Below, piece after piece: positions 25,327 through 32,356 of a DNA stretch of 34,601 nucleotides. Made by a program: the position numbers and the translations under genes. The notes under the pieces were generated by a model. The model was not told the origin of the DNA. It ran no database searches and saw nothing but the letters and a program-made list of their open reading frames with translations. Each line of letters begins with the position of its first letter. The first letter of the stretch is position 1. The DNA comes from Candidatus Wallbacteria bacterium (GTDB taxonomy: Bacteria; Muiribacteriota; JAQTZZ01), in the NCBI GenBank assembly GCA_028687545.1, contig JAQTZZ010000040.1, positions 1 through 34,601 on the forward strand. The letters run 5' to 3'.

Positions 25327-26424
25327 ATGAAATTTCTCACCGGTTTTCTATCAATACTTATTCTCTATGCCTGTACTGCTTATGCCGGCACGACTGCTGA
25401 AACAATTTCTCCCACAGCAGAAGTCTTTTTCACAAAAAACATCACTCCTGCAGGAATCGAAGCCTGCTTTGACAGAATCAAAGGCGACAGGATCAAAGGG
25501 ACAGTCGCCTTTAAAGTACATTTCGGTGAAGAAGGCAATGAGAACTGGCTGAAACCAGCATTGATCCAGACACTTGTGGAAAAACTCAAGGCCACTTTCA
25601 TTGAAACCAATGTCCTTTATGGCGGAGAACGCGGTTCAACGGATTCGCACATTGCTCTCGCTAAAAAGCATGGTTTCGGTTTCGCTCCCATCGAAATAGT
25701 GGACAGTGAAAAGACCCTGGAGATAAAAGTGGAAGGTCTGAGGCATTTCGCGAAGTTCGCGACTGGCGCCGGGATCGCGAAATATGACACGATCATTGTC
25801 TACAGCCATTTCAAGGGCCACAGCTCAGCAGGTTTCGGCGGGGCAGTCAAAAATATAGCCATGGGACTGGCAGGACGCGAAGGCAAGTATGCCATGCACA
25901 GCCTGAACATACCTGCCATCAATCAATCCAGGTGTGTCAAATGCGGGCTTTGCGCTGCAGCCTGTCCTGGAGGCGCAATCACCATCACCCCTGAGATCAG
26001 GATTGATCCCAAAAAATGCCTGGGCTGCGGCAAGTGCATCGGCATCTGCACATCTGAAGTTTACAGCCCTCTGCCTGACTCGGAAAAACAGAACGCTTTC
26101 CTGGAAAAACTTGCTGAATACGCATATGCCATCTCCAGGGGACGAAACATGCTCTACATCAATGTGCTGGCCAACATCTCGCCGCAATGCGACTGCCTGT
26201 CCAGGGCCAAGAAGCCTTTCACAGGAGACATAGGCGTGCTCGCCTCCACAGATCCGATCGCCCTTGACCAGGCTTCCCTCGATCTTGTGGATAAAGCCTG
26301 CCACAGCCCAGATGCCTTCAAGGAGCACTCAGGCGCGAGCGGGACTCACATGCTGGAATACGCTGAGTCGATCGGGATGGGGATGCGGAAATACCACTTG
26401 GTTAATCTGGACACGGAAAAATAG
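25327..26424 (+). CDS. Exported DUF362 protein with two 4Fe-4S motifs
   Basis: The 365-aa product starts MKFLTGFLSILILYACTAYAG, a Sec-type signal likely cut after AYA (an LYAC lipobox is a poorer fit). The DUF362 body (VAFKVHFGEEGNENW, IIVYSHFKGHSSAGFGGAVKNIAMG) is interrupted by a ferredoxin-like insert with CVKCGLCAAACPGG and CLGCGKCIGIC. DUF362 proteins are of uncertain function. ATG 25327 is chosen because AAAGGAG lies just upstream and the signal peptide begins there. An earlier in-frame ATG (25300) would bury the signal. No twin-arginine motif is seen although Fe-S proteins are usually folded before export. Probably co-transcribed with pheT. Confidence 0.83.
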   Translation: MKFLTGFLSILILYACTAYAGTTAETISPTAEVFFTKNITPAGIEACFDRIKGDRIKGTVAFKVHFGEEGNENWLKPALIQTLVEKLKATFIETNVLYGGERGSTDSHIALAKKHGFGFAPIEIVDSEKTLEIKVEGLRHFAKFATGAGIAKYDTIIVYSHFKGHSSAGFGGAVKNIAMGLAGREGKYAMHSLNIPAINQSRCVKCGLCAAACPGGAITITPEIRIDPKKCLGCGKCIGICTSEVYSPLPDSEKQNAFLEKLAEYAYAISRGRNMLYINVLANISPQCDCLSRAKKPFTGDIGVLASTDPIALDQASLDLVDKACHSPDAFKEHSGASGTHMLEYAESIGMGMRKYHLVNLDTEK

Positions 26425-26439
26425 TTGATTTTACACAAT

Positions 26440-26520
26440 ATTGAATTTTGAAAGTTGAATTTAAATTACAGGTTTCATCTGTCAATTTACTTTTTTTTCA
26501 TTCAACATTCAGCATTCAAC
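26440..26520. repeat. Imperfect inverted repeat between convergent genes
   Basis: Arms of ~21 nt at 26440-26460 (ending AAAGTTGAAT) and 26500-26520 (starting ATTCAACATTC) pair at about 17 of 21 positions around a 39-nt loop. The right arm is itself built of repeated CATTCAAC units (26499, 26513). AT-rich, with a T8 run at 26491-26498 before the right arm. It could terminate either gene or be a relic of a small element. Confidence 0.5.
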
Positions 26521-26545
26521 ATTTAAAATTTTCTGTTACTATCAG

Positions 26546-27949
26546 CTAGTTGTTGATAAACGCCTTGTACGCCAGATAGCAGCAGTATAAATCGGCTTTG
26601 GAGATCACTTCATAGGGCGAGTGCATGGAAACCACGCCTGGTCCGATGTCGATGATGTCCATGTTGTACTGGGCGATGAATCTGGCGACAGTGCCGCCAC
26701 CGGCTAAATCCACCTTGCCGAAGCCGCCGATCTGCCAGGGAATTCCTTCCTTGTCCAGCAGCCTGGTGATGCGGCCAGTGAATGCAGAACCTGCTTCATG
26801 GCTGCCGGATTTCCCGCCGCCGCCCACGAACTTGTTGACTACTATGCCGAAACCGAGCTTGGGGTCGCCCTTGGTGTCAAAGGCATCCGGGAATGTGGGA
26901 GTGATCGCTGCGCCTACGTCTGCGGACAGGCCTGAGCTCTTTTCCATCAGTTCCACCCTGTCCAGTGAAGGCTTGGGACTGCCTGTCAGGGCCAGCAGAC
27001 GGACCACGCAGTTTTCCACAAACCTGGACTGGGCACCTGTGGCTCCGATGCTGCCGACTTCTTCCTTGTCCATGAAATAGAGGCCGAACGATTTCCTGCA
27101 TTTAGGGGAATCAAGCAGAGCTTTCAGAGAAGTATAGGCGCAGATCCTGTCGTCATGTCCGTAACCTGCCAGCAGCCCTTTGTCGAAGCCCATGTCGCGC
27201 ACCTTCAGGGCAGGGACAAACTGCAGATCAGCAGTGAACAGGTCCTGCTCCATGATCCCGTATTTTTCATGCAGCAGCTCCAGCACCTTGGCCTTGACCT
27301 TCTCCTTGACCTTGTCGTCCTTTGCTGAAGAAGGAATCGAGCCTGAGACCACGTCCAGTTCCTCGCCCTTGAAGACATCTTTCATGGTGCGGTCGTTCTG
27401 CGAACTCCTGATATGCGGGAGCAGGTCGCAGATCATGAAAATCGGATCTTTTTCGTCTTCCCCGATGTTCACCTTGACGGTTTTACCGGCTCTTGTGGAA
27501 ATGCGGCCATGCAGTGCGAGCGGAATATTGGCCCACTGGTATCGTTTGAGCCCTCCGTAATAGACTGTCTTGAAAAAAGCCAGGCTGAATTCTTCACGCA
27601 GAGAGTTCTGCCGCACGTCGATCCTAGGGGAATCGATATGGGAAAGAATCAGGTTCAGGCCGGTTTTCAGATAATCTTTCTGCAGGTTGAAAGCTGCCAG
27701 GCAGGCTCCCCGGTTGTTGAAATAGACTTTCAAAGGGTAATTCTTCGCTTCCTTCAGCTTCTCGATATTCTTGTAACCCTGAGCTTCCAGGATCTTTACC
27801 ATGGATTCCACAGACTCCTGCTCAGTCTTGTTTTCAGTCAGAAACTGCTTGTATTCTTCCGCAAAAGCGAAGGCAGCTTTGCGCTCCTTGTCGTTCCATT
27901 TTTCCCATGCGCTCTTGTTTTCCAGAAACAATTTTTCTTTCTTGGCCAT
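26546..27949 (-). CDS. M18-family aminopeptidase
   Basis: A zinc aminopeptidase of the aminopeptidase I family (467 aa), expected to clip N-terminal residues from peptides in the cytosol. Metal and catalytic motifs are in place: LSHIDSPRIDVR (His and Asp), DKEEVGSIGATGAQSRF (Glu pair), HEAGSAF, and VSMHSPYEVISKAD (C-terminal His). An acidic substrate preference is common in the family, but specificity cannot be read here. GGGGGA precedes ATG 27949. The promoter lies at 27985-28013, overlapping the divergent gmhA region. Confidence 0.92.
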   Translation of the reverse strand: MAKKEKLFLENKSAWEKWNDKERKAAFAFAEEYKQFLTENKTEQESVESMVKILEAQGYKNIEKLKEAKNYPLKVYFNNRGACLAAFNLQKDYLKTGLNLILSHIDSPRIDVRQNSLREEFSLAFFKTVYYGGLKRYQWANIPLALHGRISTRAGKTVKVNIGEDEKDPIFMICDLLPHIRSSQNDRTMKDVFKGEELDVVSGSIPSSAKDDKVKEKVKAKVLELLHEKYGIMEQDLFTADLQFVPALKVRDMGFDKGLLAGYGHDDRICAYTSLKALLDSPKCRKSFGLYFMDKEEVGSIGATGAQSRFVENCVVRLLALTGSPKPSLDRVELMEKSSGLSADVGAAITPTFPDAFDTKGDPKLGFGIVVNKFVGGGGKSGSHEAGSAFTGRITRLLDKEGIPWQIGGFGKVDLAGGGTVARFIAQYNMDIIDIGPGVVSMHSPYEVISKADLYCCYLAYKAFINN

Positions 27950-27984
27950 TTGTCCCCCAGTTGAATTTATTCCCGATTAAAAGG

Positions 27985-28013
27985 ATTTTAAAATAAAACC
28001 ATGCAATTGGCAA
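27985..28013 (-). promoter_or_regulatory. Promoter of the M18 aminopeptidase
   Basis: Minus strand TTGCCA (28013-28008), a 17-bp spacer, then TAAAAT (27990-27985). Five of six bases match consensus in each box. Predicted start ~27978. GCAATT recurs at 28003, 28010 and 28020. Confidence 0.55.
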
Positions 28014-28052
28014 TTGTTTGCAATTTTCCACCCCATAGGTTAATTTAAATTT

Positions 28053-28628
28053 ATGGACAAAATCACCCAGTCCCTGCAAAACACCTGCTCGCTTCTCCAG
28101 AAGATTATCGCTGATGCCGGATTTATTTCCAGCATTTCTAAAGCTGCCGACGAAATCGTCAAGGTCTATCGCAGCGGCAGACGGGTTTATTTCTGCGGAA
28201 ACGGCGGAAGCGCGGCAGACGCCCAGCACCTTGCAGCAGAGCTGACAGGCAGATTTTATTACGACCGGGAACCGCTGGACGCAGAGGCACTTCACACCAA
28301 TACATCCCACCTCACCGCAGTAGCCAATGATTACTCCTTTGACGAAGTATTCGCAAGACTATTGCATGCCAAAGGAAAAAAAGGAGACCTGCTGGTCGGA
28401 ATCTCAACCTCAGGAAACTCGAAAAATATTCTGAGGGCGTTTGAGGAAGCTCGAAAATCAGGGCTGTTCATCATCGGGCTGACCGGAGAGGGAGGCGGAA
28501 AGATGAAAGATCTTTGCGATCTGCTCCTTGCTGTGCCTTCCCGCGACACACCCCGCATCCAGGAAGCCCACATCACCATCGGCCACATCATCTGCGAACT
28601 GGTAGAATCCACTCTCTTTCCAAAGTAA
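28053..28628 (+). CDS. gmhA: Phosphoheptose (sedoheptulose 7-phosphate) isomerase
   Basis: Converts sedoheptulose 7-phosphate to D-glycero-D-manno-heptose 7-phosphate, the first step of heptose supply for LPS core or S-layer glycans. The 191-aa SIS-domain protein has the length of E. coli GmhA. It shows FCGNGGSAADAQHLAAEL, GISTSGNSKNI, and EAHITIGHIICELVE with the active-site His near the C-terminus, ending ESTLFPK. No good ribosome site precedes ATG 28053, and a weak TTGCAA-17-TAATTT promoter (28018-28046) lies very close to the start. No other hep genes are adjacent. Confidence 0.93.
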   Translation: MDKITQSLQNTCSLLQKIIADAGFISSISKAADEIVKVYRSGRRVYFCGNGGSAADAQHLAAELTGRFYYDREPLDAEALHTNTSHLTAVANDYSFDEVFARLLHAKGKKGDLLVGISTSGNSKNILRAFEEARKSGLFIIGLTGEGGGKMKDLCDLLLAVPSRDTPRIQEAHITIGHIICELVESTLFPK

Positions 28629-28638
28629 ACAGTTGAAT

Positions 28639-28893
28639 TCATGCAGGCTGTACAAAAATGATCATATGCGCGGCATCAAAAGCCGTAAAAGAATTTGGGG
28701 CGGACTGATGCCGCCCCACGATTCTCACGGTATCGATATTCTGGCTGGTTGCTATGGCTTGTTGTGCGGCTGATTCAGTAACTTTCAGTAGATTTCCCGC
28801 TATAGCTTGTGCAGTGTCCAGTGACGTTTCCAGTATCAGATGTCCTACGCCAGAAATCCGTTTCTTCGCAAACTTTCTATCGGCCGAATCAAT
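28639..28893 (-). CDS. Candidate 84-aa frame after mnmG, YjfB-like segment, no standard start
   Basis: An open minus-strand frame fills the gap between mnmG and gmhA and ends with TGA 28641-28639. It has no ATG, GTG or TTG before its core. The codon at the mnmG stop is ATT (28893), overlapping the stop as ATTGA. Residues ~16-33 read [18 protein letters not shown], followed by NLLKV and NID, resembling the small YjfB motility-family pattern (VLKKxLDxAxxxAxxLL). The last ~25 codons cover a palindrome and look less protein-like. It may be a decayed gene, a gene with a rare ATT start, or a gene with a sequencing error. Function not assigned. Confidence 0.35.
   Translation of the reverse strand: MDSADRKFAKKRISGVGHLILETSLDTAQAIAGNLLKVTESAAQQAIATSQNIDTVRIVGRHQSAPNSFTAFDAAHMIIFVQPA
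28697..28717. repeat. Strong GC palindrome inside a nested hairpin (REP-like)
   Basis: GGGGCGG (28697-28703), 7-nt loop, CCGCCCC (28711-28717). Weaker outer pairs GAAT/ATTC (28691/28721) and CCGT/ACGG (28683/28727) could extend it. No T-tract follows on the plus strand; on the minus strand AAATTCTTTT follows, so weak termination of mnmG is possible. Otherwise a dispersed REP-type palindrome. Confidence 0.6.
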
Positions 28894-30706
28894 CTTTCTC
28901 TTTAGCAGTTTTTTTGAGCTTATCCAGAAACTTCTTCAGGGTCAGGATTTCATACAGGGTGATGCCGGGGCCAGTCACAATTTCCCCGATTGCATGCGGC
29001 TTTCCGGATTTCAGCCTGGACCGGGCTTCCAGAGAAAGTCCCGGGACTTTTTCAAAGTCGAAATTCTCAGGGATCGGGTAATCTGCAATTTTTCCGAGCA
29101 GCTGCCGCTCCTCGTCCTGTTTTTCGAGATACCCTTCATATTTGATCATGGTTTCAAGACAAAGACAGTGTTCTGCCGGGACCTCTCCGCAGTCGATCAG
29201 TCCGGCCACAGAGATGCCCGGGGTTTTCAGGTACTGGAGCGCGGAAACCCGATTCCTGCTGACCAGCATGCTCTTTTTTTCGAGTTCCTGTGTCTTCCGC
29301 TTGATCCAGTCCATTTTAATCTGATAATGTTCATATTTTTCGTCATCCACAAGCCCCAGCTTACGCCCGATCTCTAAAAGCCTGGAATCCGCGTTGTCCT
29401 GCCTGGTGGAAAGCATATACTCGGAAGATGAAGGAAAGAGCCGGTAGGGCTCACTGGTACCCCTGGAAGTCAGATCATCGATCAGCACGCCGATCAGGGA
29501 CTGGGAACGGCTGAGCGTGAAAGCAGGCAGTCCCCGGACATTGCGGGCTGCGTTGATCCCTGCGACCAGTCCCTGGGCTGCGGCTTCCTCATAACCGGAA
29601 GTTCCGTTCACCTGGCCTGCGAAATAGAGTCCTGGGAATCTCACATGTTCAAGGGTGGGTTTCAGCTCAGTGGAATTTACGCAATCATATTCTACGGCAT
29701 AGCCGGGTTTGAAGATCCGCAGATTTTCCAGTCCAGGGATGGTGGTCAGGAATTCCAGCTGAACTTCCTCAGGCAGTGAAGTTGAAAGCCCCTGGAGATA
29801 AACCTCGTCTGATTGAAGGCCCACAGGTTCGATGAATGTGATGTGCGAATCCCGGTGCGGGAATTTCATCACCTTATCCTCAATCGAAGGGCAGTACCTG
29901 GGGCCAATGCCGACTATCTTTCCCTGGTAGAGCGGGGAGCGGTGGATATTGCTCCTGATCACGGCATGGGTTTTTTCACAGGTGCGGGTGATGAAGCAGG
30001 AGCGGGTGATCTGCGGAAGGGAATAATCGTAATGAGTGAATTTATAGGGTACAGCTTCAGAAGCCTGCTCTTCCATTTTGGAGAAATCAATGCTTTTTCT
30101 GTCAGCTCTGGCCGGAGTTCCTGTCTTCAGGCGGCGGGTCGGAATTCCAAGTTTTCCGAACTCAGCATAAAGCCTGACCGAAGGCGGCTCCCCTGCCCTG
30201 CCTGACGGAAGAGTGAAATCGCCGATAAATATTTTGCCCCGCAGAAATGTGCCTGTCGCAATGATCACTTTTTCCGATAGACAGGTAAAGCCGTTTTTCA
30301 GCTCCAGCCTGTAACAGTCAGCGTCTTTCTCAAGTCCTGTCACTTCTCCCTGGATGACTGTGAGATTCTTCTCTCCGAACAGGACCTTCCTCATGCAGGA
30401 CTTGTACTGCCAGAGATCGGCCTGGGCACGCAAAGCCTGGGCTGCGGCACCTTTTTTGGTGTTCAGGATGCGATACTGGAGAGCAGCCCGGTCCGTGTTT
30501 CTCCCGATCTCTCCGCCCAGCGCGTCGATGTCGCGGATCACCTGGGATTTTCCGGGTCCGCCCATGGAAGGATTGCAGGGCATCAGGGCGATGTTGTCCA
30601 GATTCAGGGTAATCAGAAGCGTGTTCACGCCCAGCCTGGCTGCAGCCAGCGCAGCCTCGCACCCGGCGTGCCCTGCCCCGATCACTGTGACTTCGTATTT
30701 ATCCAT
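28889..30706 (-). CDS. mnmG: tRNA uridine-5-carboxymethylaminomethyl modification enzyme MnmG (GidA)
   Basis: An FAD-dependent partner of MnmE that modifies U34 of several tRNAs. The 605-aa protein starts [19 protein letters not shown], an FAD-binding Rossmann motif. [25 protein letters not shown] follows, with an active-site Cys region, then [17 protein letters not shown] and [19 protein letters not shown]. The C-terminal helical domain ends around [14 protein letters not shown]. Slightly shorter than the common ~620-630 aa. GAGGG lies 6 nt before ATG 30706. A possible promoter TTGAAG-18-TACAAT lies at 30784-30755 on the minus strand. mnmE is not adjacent. Confidence 0.96.
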   Translation of the reverse strand: MDKYEVTVIGAGHAGCEAALAAARLGVNTLLITLNLDNIALMPCNPSMGGPGKSQVIRDIDALGGEIGRNTDRAALQYRILNTKKGAAAQALRAQADLWQYKSCMRKVLFGEKNLTVIQGEVTGLEKDADCYRLELKNGFTCLSEKVIIATGTFLRGKIFIGDFTLPSGRAGEPPSVRLYAEFGKLGIPTRRLKTGTPARADRKSIDFSKMEEQASEAVPYKFTHYDYSLPQITRSCFITRTCEKTHAVIRSNIHRSPLYQGKIVGIGPRYCPSIEDKVMKFPHRDSHITFIEPVGLQSDEVYLQGLSTSLPEEVQLEFLTTIPGLENLRIFKPGYAVEYDCVNSTELKPTLEHVRFPGLYFAGQVNGTSGYEEAAAQGLVAGINAARNVRGLPAFTLSRSQSLIGVLIDDLTSRGTSEPYRLFPSSSEYMLSTRQDNADSRLLEIGRKLGLVDDEKYEHYQIKMDWIKRKTQELEKKSMLVSRNRVSALQYLKTPGISVAGLIDCGEVPAEHCLCLETMIKYEGYLEKQDEERQLLGKIADYPIPENFDFEKVPGLSLEARSRLKSGKPHAIGEIVTGPGITLYEILTLKKFLDKLKKTAKEKD

Positions 30707-30798
30707 ATACGGCCCTCGAACAATTCAAAATAGTGCCTCCGGTAATTGTAACAAATTGTAAATTGCTTTGCCCACCGGCTTCAATCCCGAAATGCAAC

Positions 30799-30827
30799 TT
30801 GATATTTTTGCCCTTTCCACCTATAAT
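30799..30827 (+). promoter_or_regulatory. Promoter of the S41-type protease gene
   Basis: TTGATA (30799-30804), a 17-bp spacer, then TATAAT (30822-30827). Strong match. Predicted start ~30834, followed by ribosome site GGGGAG (30842-30847), 9 nt before ATG 30857. Confidence 0.7.
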
Positions 30828-30856
30828 TAATAATAGTATTTGGGGAGTATCTGAGT

Positions 30857-32356
30857 ATGAGAAAAAGTATTGTCATTGTCATTTTCATTGCTTTCATAGG
30901 CATTGTCTCATACGCGGACAACATTCCCCAACCATTCAAACCATACATTGACGCTCTTACTCAAAAAACCGAATACATGGAACTTCCGGTGATACCTAAT
31001 CTGTCGGACATCGGAAGCGCTAGTGCAACTGTACCTGAATTCATCACAAAAGATCAGGCATCCGAGGATCTGTTGCAGATAATTTATCTCTGGAAAAATG
31101 CCTATTCAGGAAGATTTTATTTTGAAAATAACGGGGTCAGTCTCAACAAACTTCAAAGTGATTTCATCAGATTAATCGAAAATTCAACTGAAAACGTATC
31201 GGTCTGCGAATTTGAAAGATTACTTGTGGACAGTCTGATTGATGTTAATGATGCTCATTTTACTGTGATCGGATCAGATGTTCATCGCTTTGTAAAATGT
31301 TACTTTGCTTATTTCACTGATTTGCTTATCGAGCAGAAAGGGGGAAAATTAATTGTCATCAAGTCCGGTAATTCTTCAGTCCCGGAAAATTCCGAATACC
31401 TCGGAGCAAAAAAGAATCTTTTTTCCACCCTTTCTCCGAAAAACCGCAATGATTTCCTGCTGGGAGAATTATCAAAAGATACCTTGGGGGAATTAAAATC
31501 GAGTTTTCTGATCAATAATGAAGAAAAAGAGATTTCCCTGCCGCTTCATCGATGTCATGCCTCAGAATATACGATGAATATAGATTCTTTTTTCAACTGT
31601 CAGCAAGAGAAGAATTATAGTCTGATCAATATTAAAACATTTTCGCCTGATTACCATAATGAGCTGTTAAAACTCGGCGAACTTGGAAAAAAACTGAAAA
31701 ATGAAGAGCGGATAATTATTAATGTGGCTGACAATGGAGGCGGCGATTATGCCTATTTTGTCGATTTCCTGAAAAATCTGAATGACAATGCCAATGTCAT
31801 GTACACTACCGCATCATTATTTTCCCCGCCATTTGTCCGGGCAATTGCCAACCAGGACTGTTCTAATCTTCCGGAAGATTTCATTCAGTCTGTCGAAAAG
31901 TTCAAAAAAATGGACCAAGATATGAAAAAAGATCCTGTCAAATACTGGGAAATCAACGAACCTGGAGAACCAAAACCAGGAACCTTTAAAGGAACTGTTA
32001 TTTGTATCATGAATAAAAATACGGCATCTGCCGGTGAAAGTGTTCCTATTTTATCTGAAGATTCCCTGCCTGAGGTGATTAAAGTTGGAGAAAATACATG
32101 CGGAGCCATGCATTTCGGTAACAATGAACCGTATCTACTGAAAAATTCTAAAATCTTCATGGATTTACCTGAGGATGTCTTCATTTCCGATCAGGAGGAA
32201 GGAAAAGGCTGTATACCTGATTTTTGGGTGGATTCGTCTGATCCGGTTAAAGAAGTAATTTCCTGGCTTACAGATCCTGATAATTATCGATTTTATCCTA
32301 TTTCAATTCCCCCCAGGTCCTGCCGATCGAGTGATCTACCAATAGAGGCACCTTGA
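30857..32356 (+). CDS. Exported S41-family peptidase-like protein
   Basis: The 499-aa product begins MRKSIVIVIFIAFIGIVSYAD, a Sec signal likely cut after SYA. The C-terminal half has the S41 (tail-protease/IRBP) fold signatures: IIINVADNGGGDYAYF, the nucleophile motif NKNTASAGE, and GKGCIPDFWV. The Ctp-type lysine motif GxxTFGKG reads GENTCGAMHF here, so the Ser-Lys dyad is not obvious; it fits the IRBP/tricorn-like S41 branch or a weakened enzyme. Composition is visibly richer in A+T than neighbouring genes (by eye), suggesting transfer or different constraint. The final 59 nt overlap the polA 3' end in antisense, and the terminal residues SIPPRSCRSSDLPIEAP come from that overlap. Confidence 0.82.
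   Translation: MRKSIVIVIFIAFIGIVSYADNIPQPFKPYIDALTQKTEYMELPVIPNLSDIGSASATVPEFITKDQASEDLLQIIYLWKNAYSGRFYFENNGVSLNKLQSDFIRLIENSTENVSVCEFERLLVDSLIDVNDAHFTVIGSDVHRFVKCYFAYFTDLLIEQKGGKLIVIKSGNSSVPENSEYLGAKKNLFSTLSPKNRNDFLLGELSKDTLGELKSSFLINNEEKEISLPLHRCHASEYTMNIDSFFNCQQEKNYSLINIKTFSPDYHNELLKLGELGKKLKNEERIIINVADNGGGDYAYFVDFLKNLNDNANVMYTTASLFSPPFVRAIANQDCSNLPEDFIQSVEKFKKMDQDMKKDPVKYWEINEPGEPKPGTFKGTVICIMNKNTASAGESVPILSEDSLPEVIKVGENTCGAMHFGNNEPYLLKNSKIFMDLPEDVFISDQEEGKGCIPDFWVDSSDPVKEVISWLTDPDNYRFYPISIPPRSCRSSDLPIEAP

Noticed and set aside
27413-27964. 183-aa plus-strand ORF
   Set aside because: Antisense to the well-supported M18 aminopeptidase and without independent signals.
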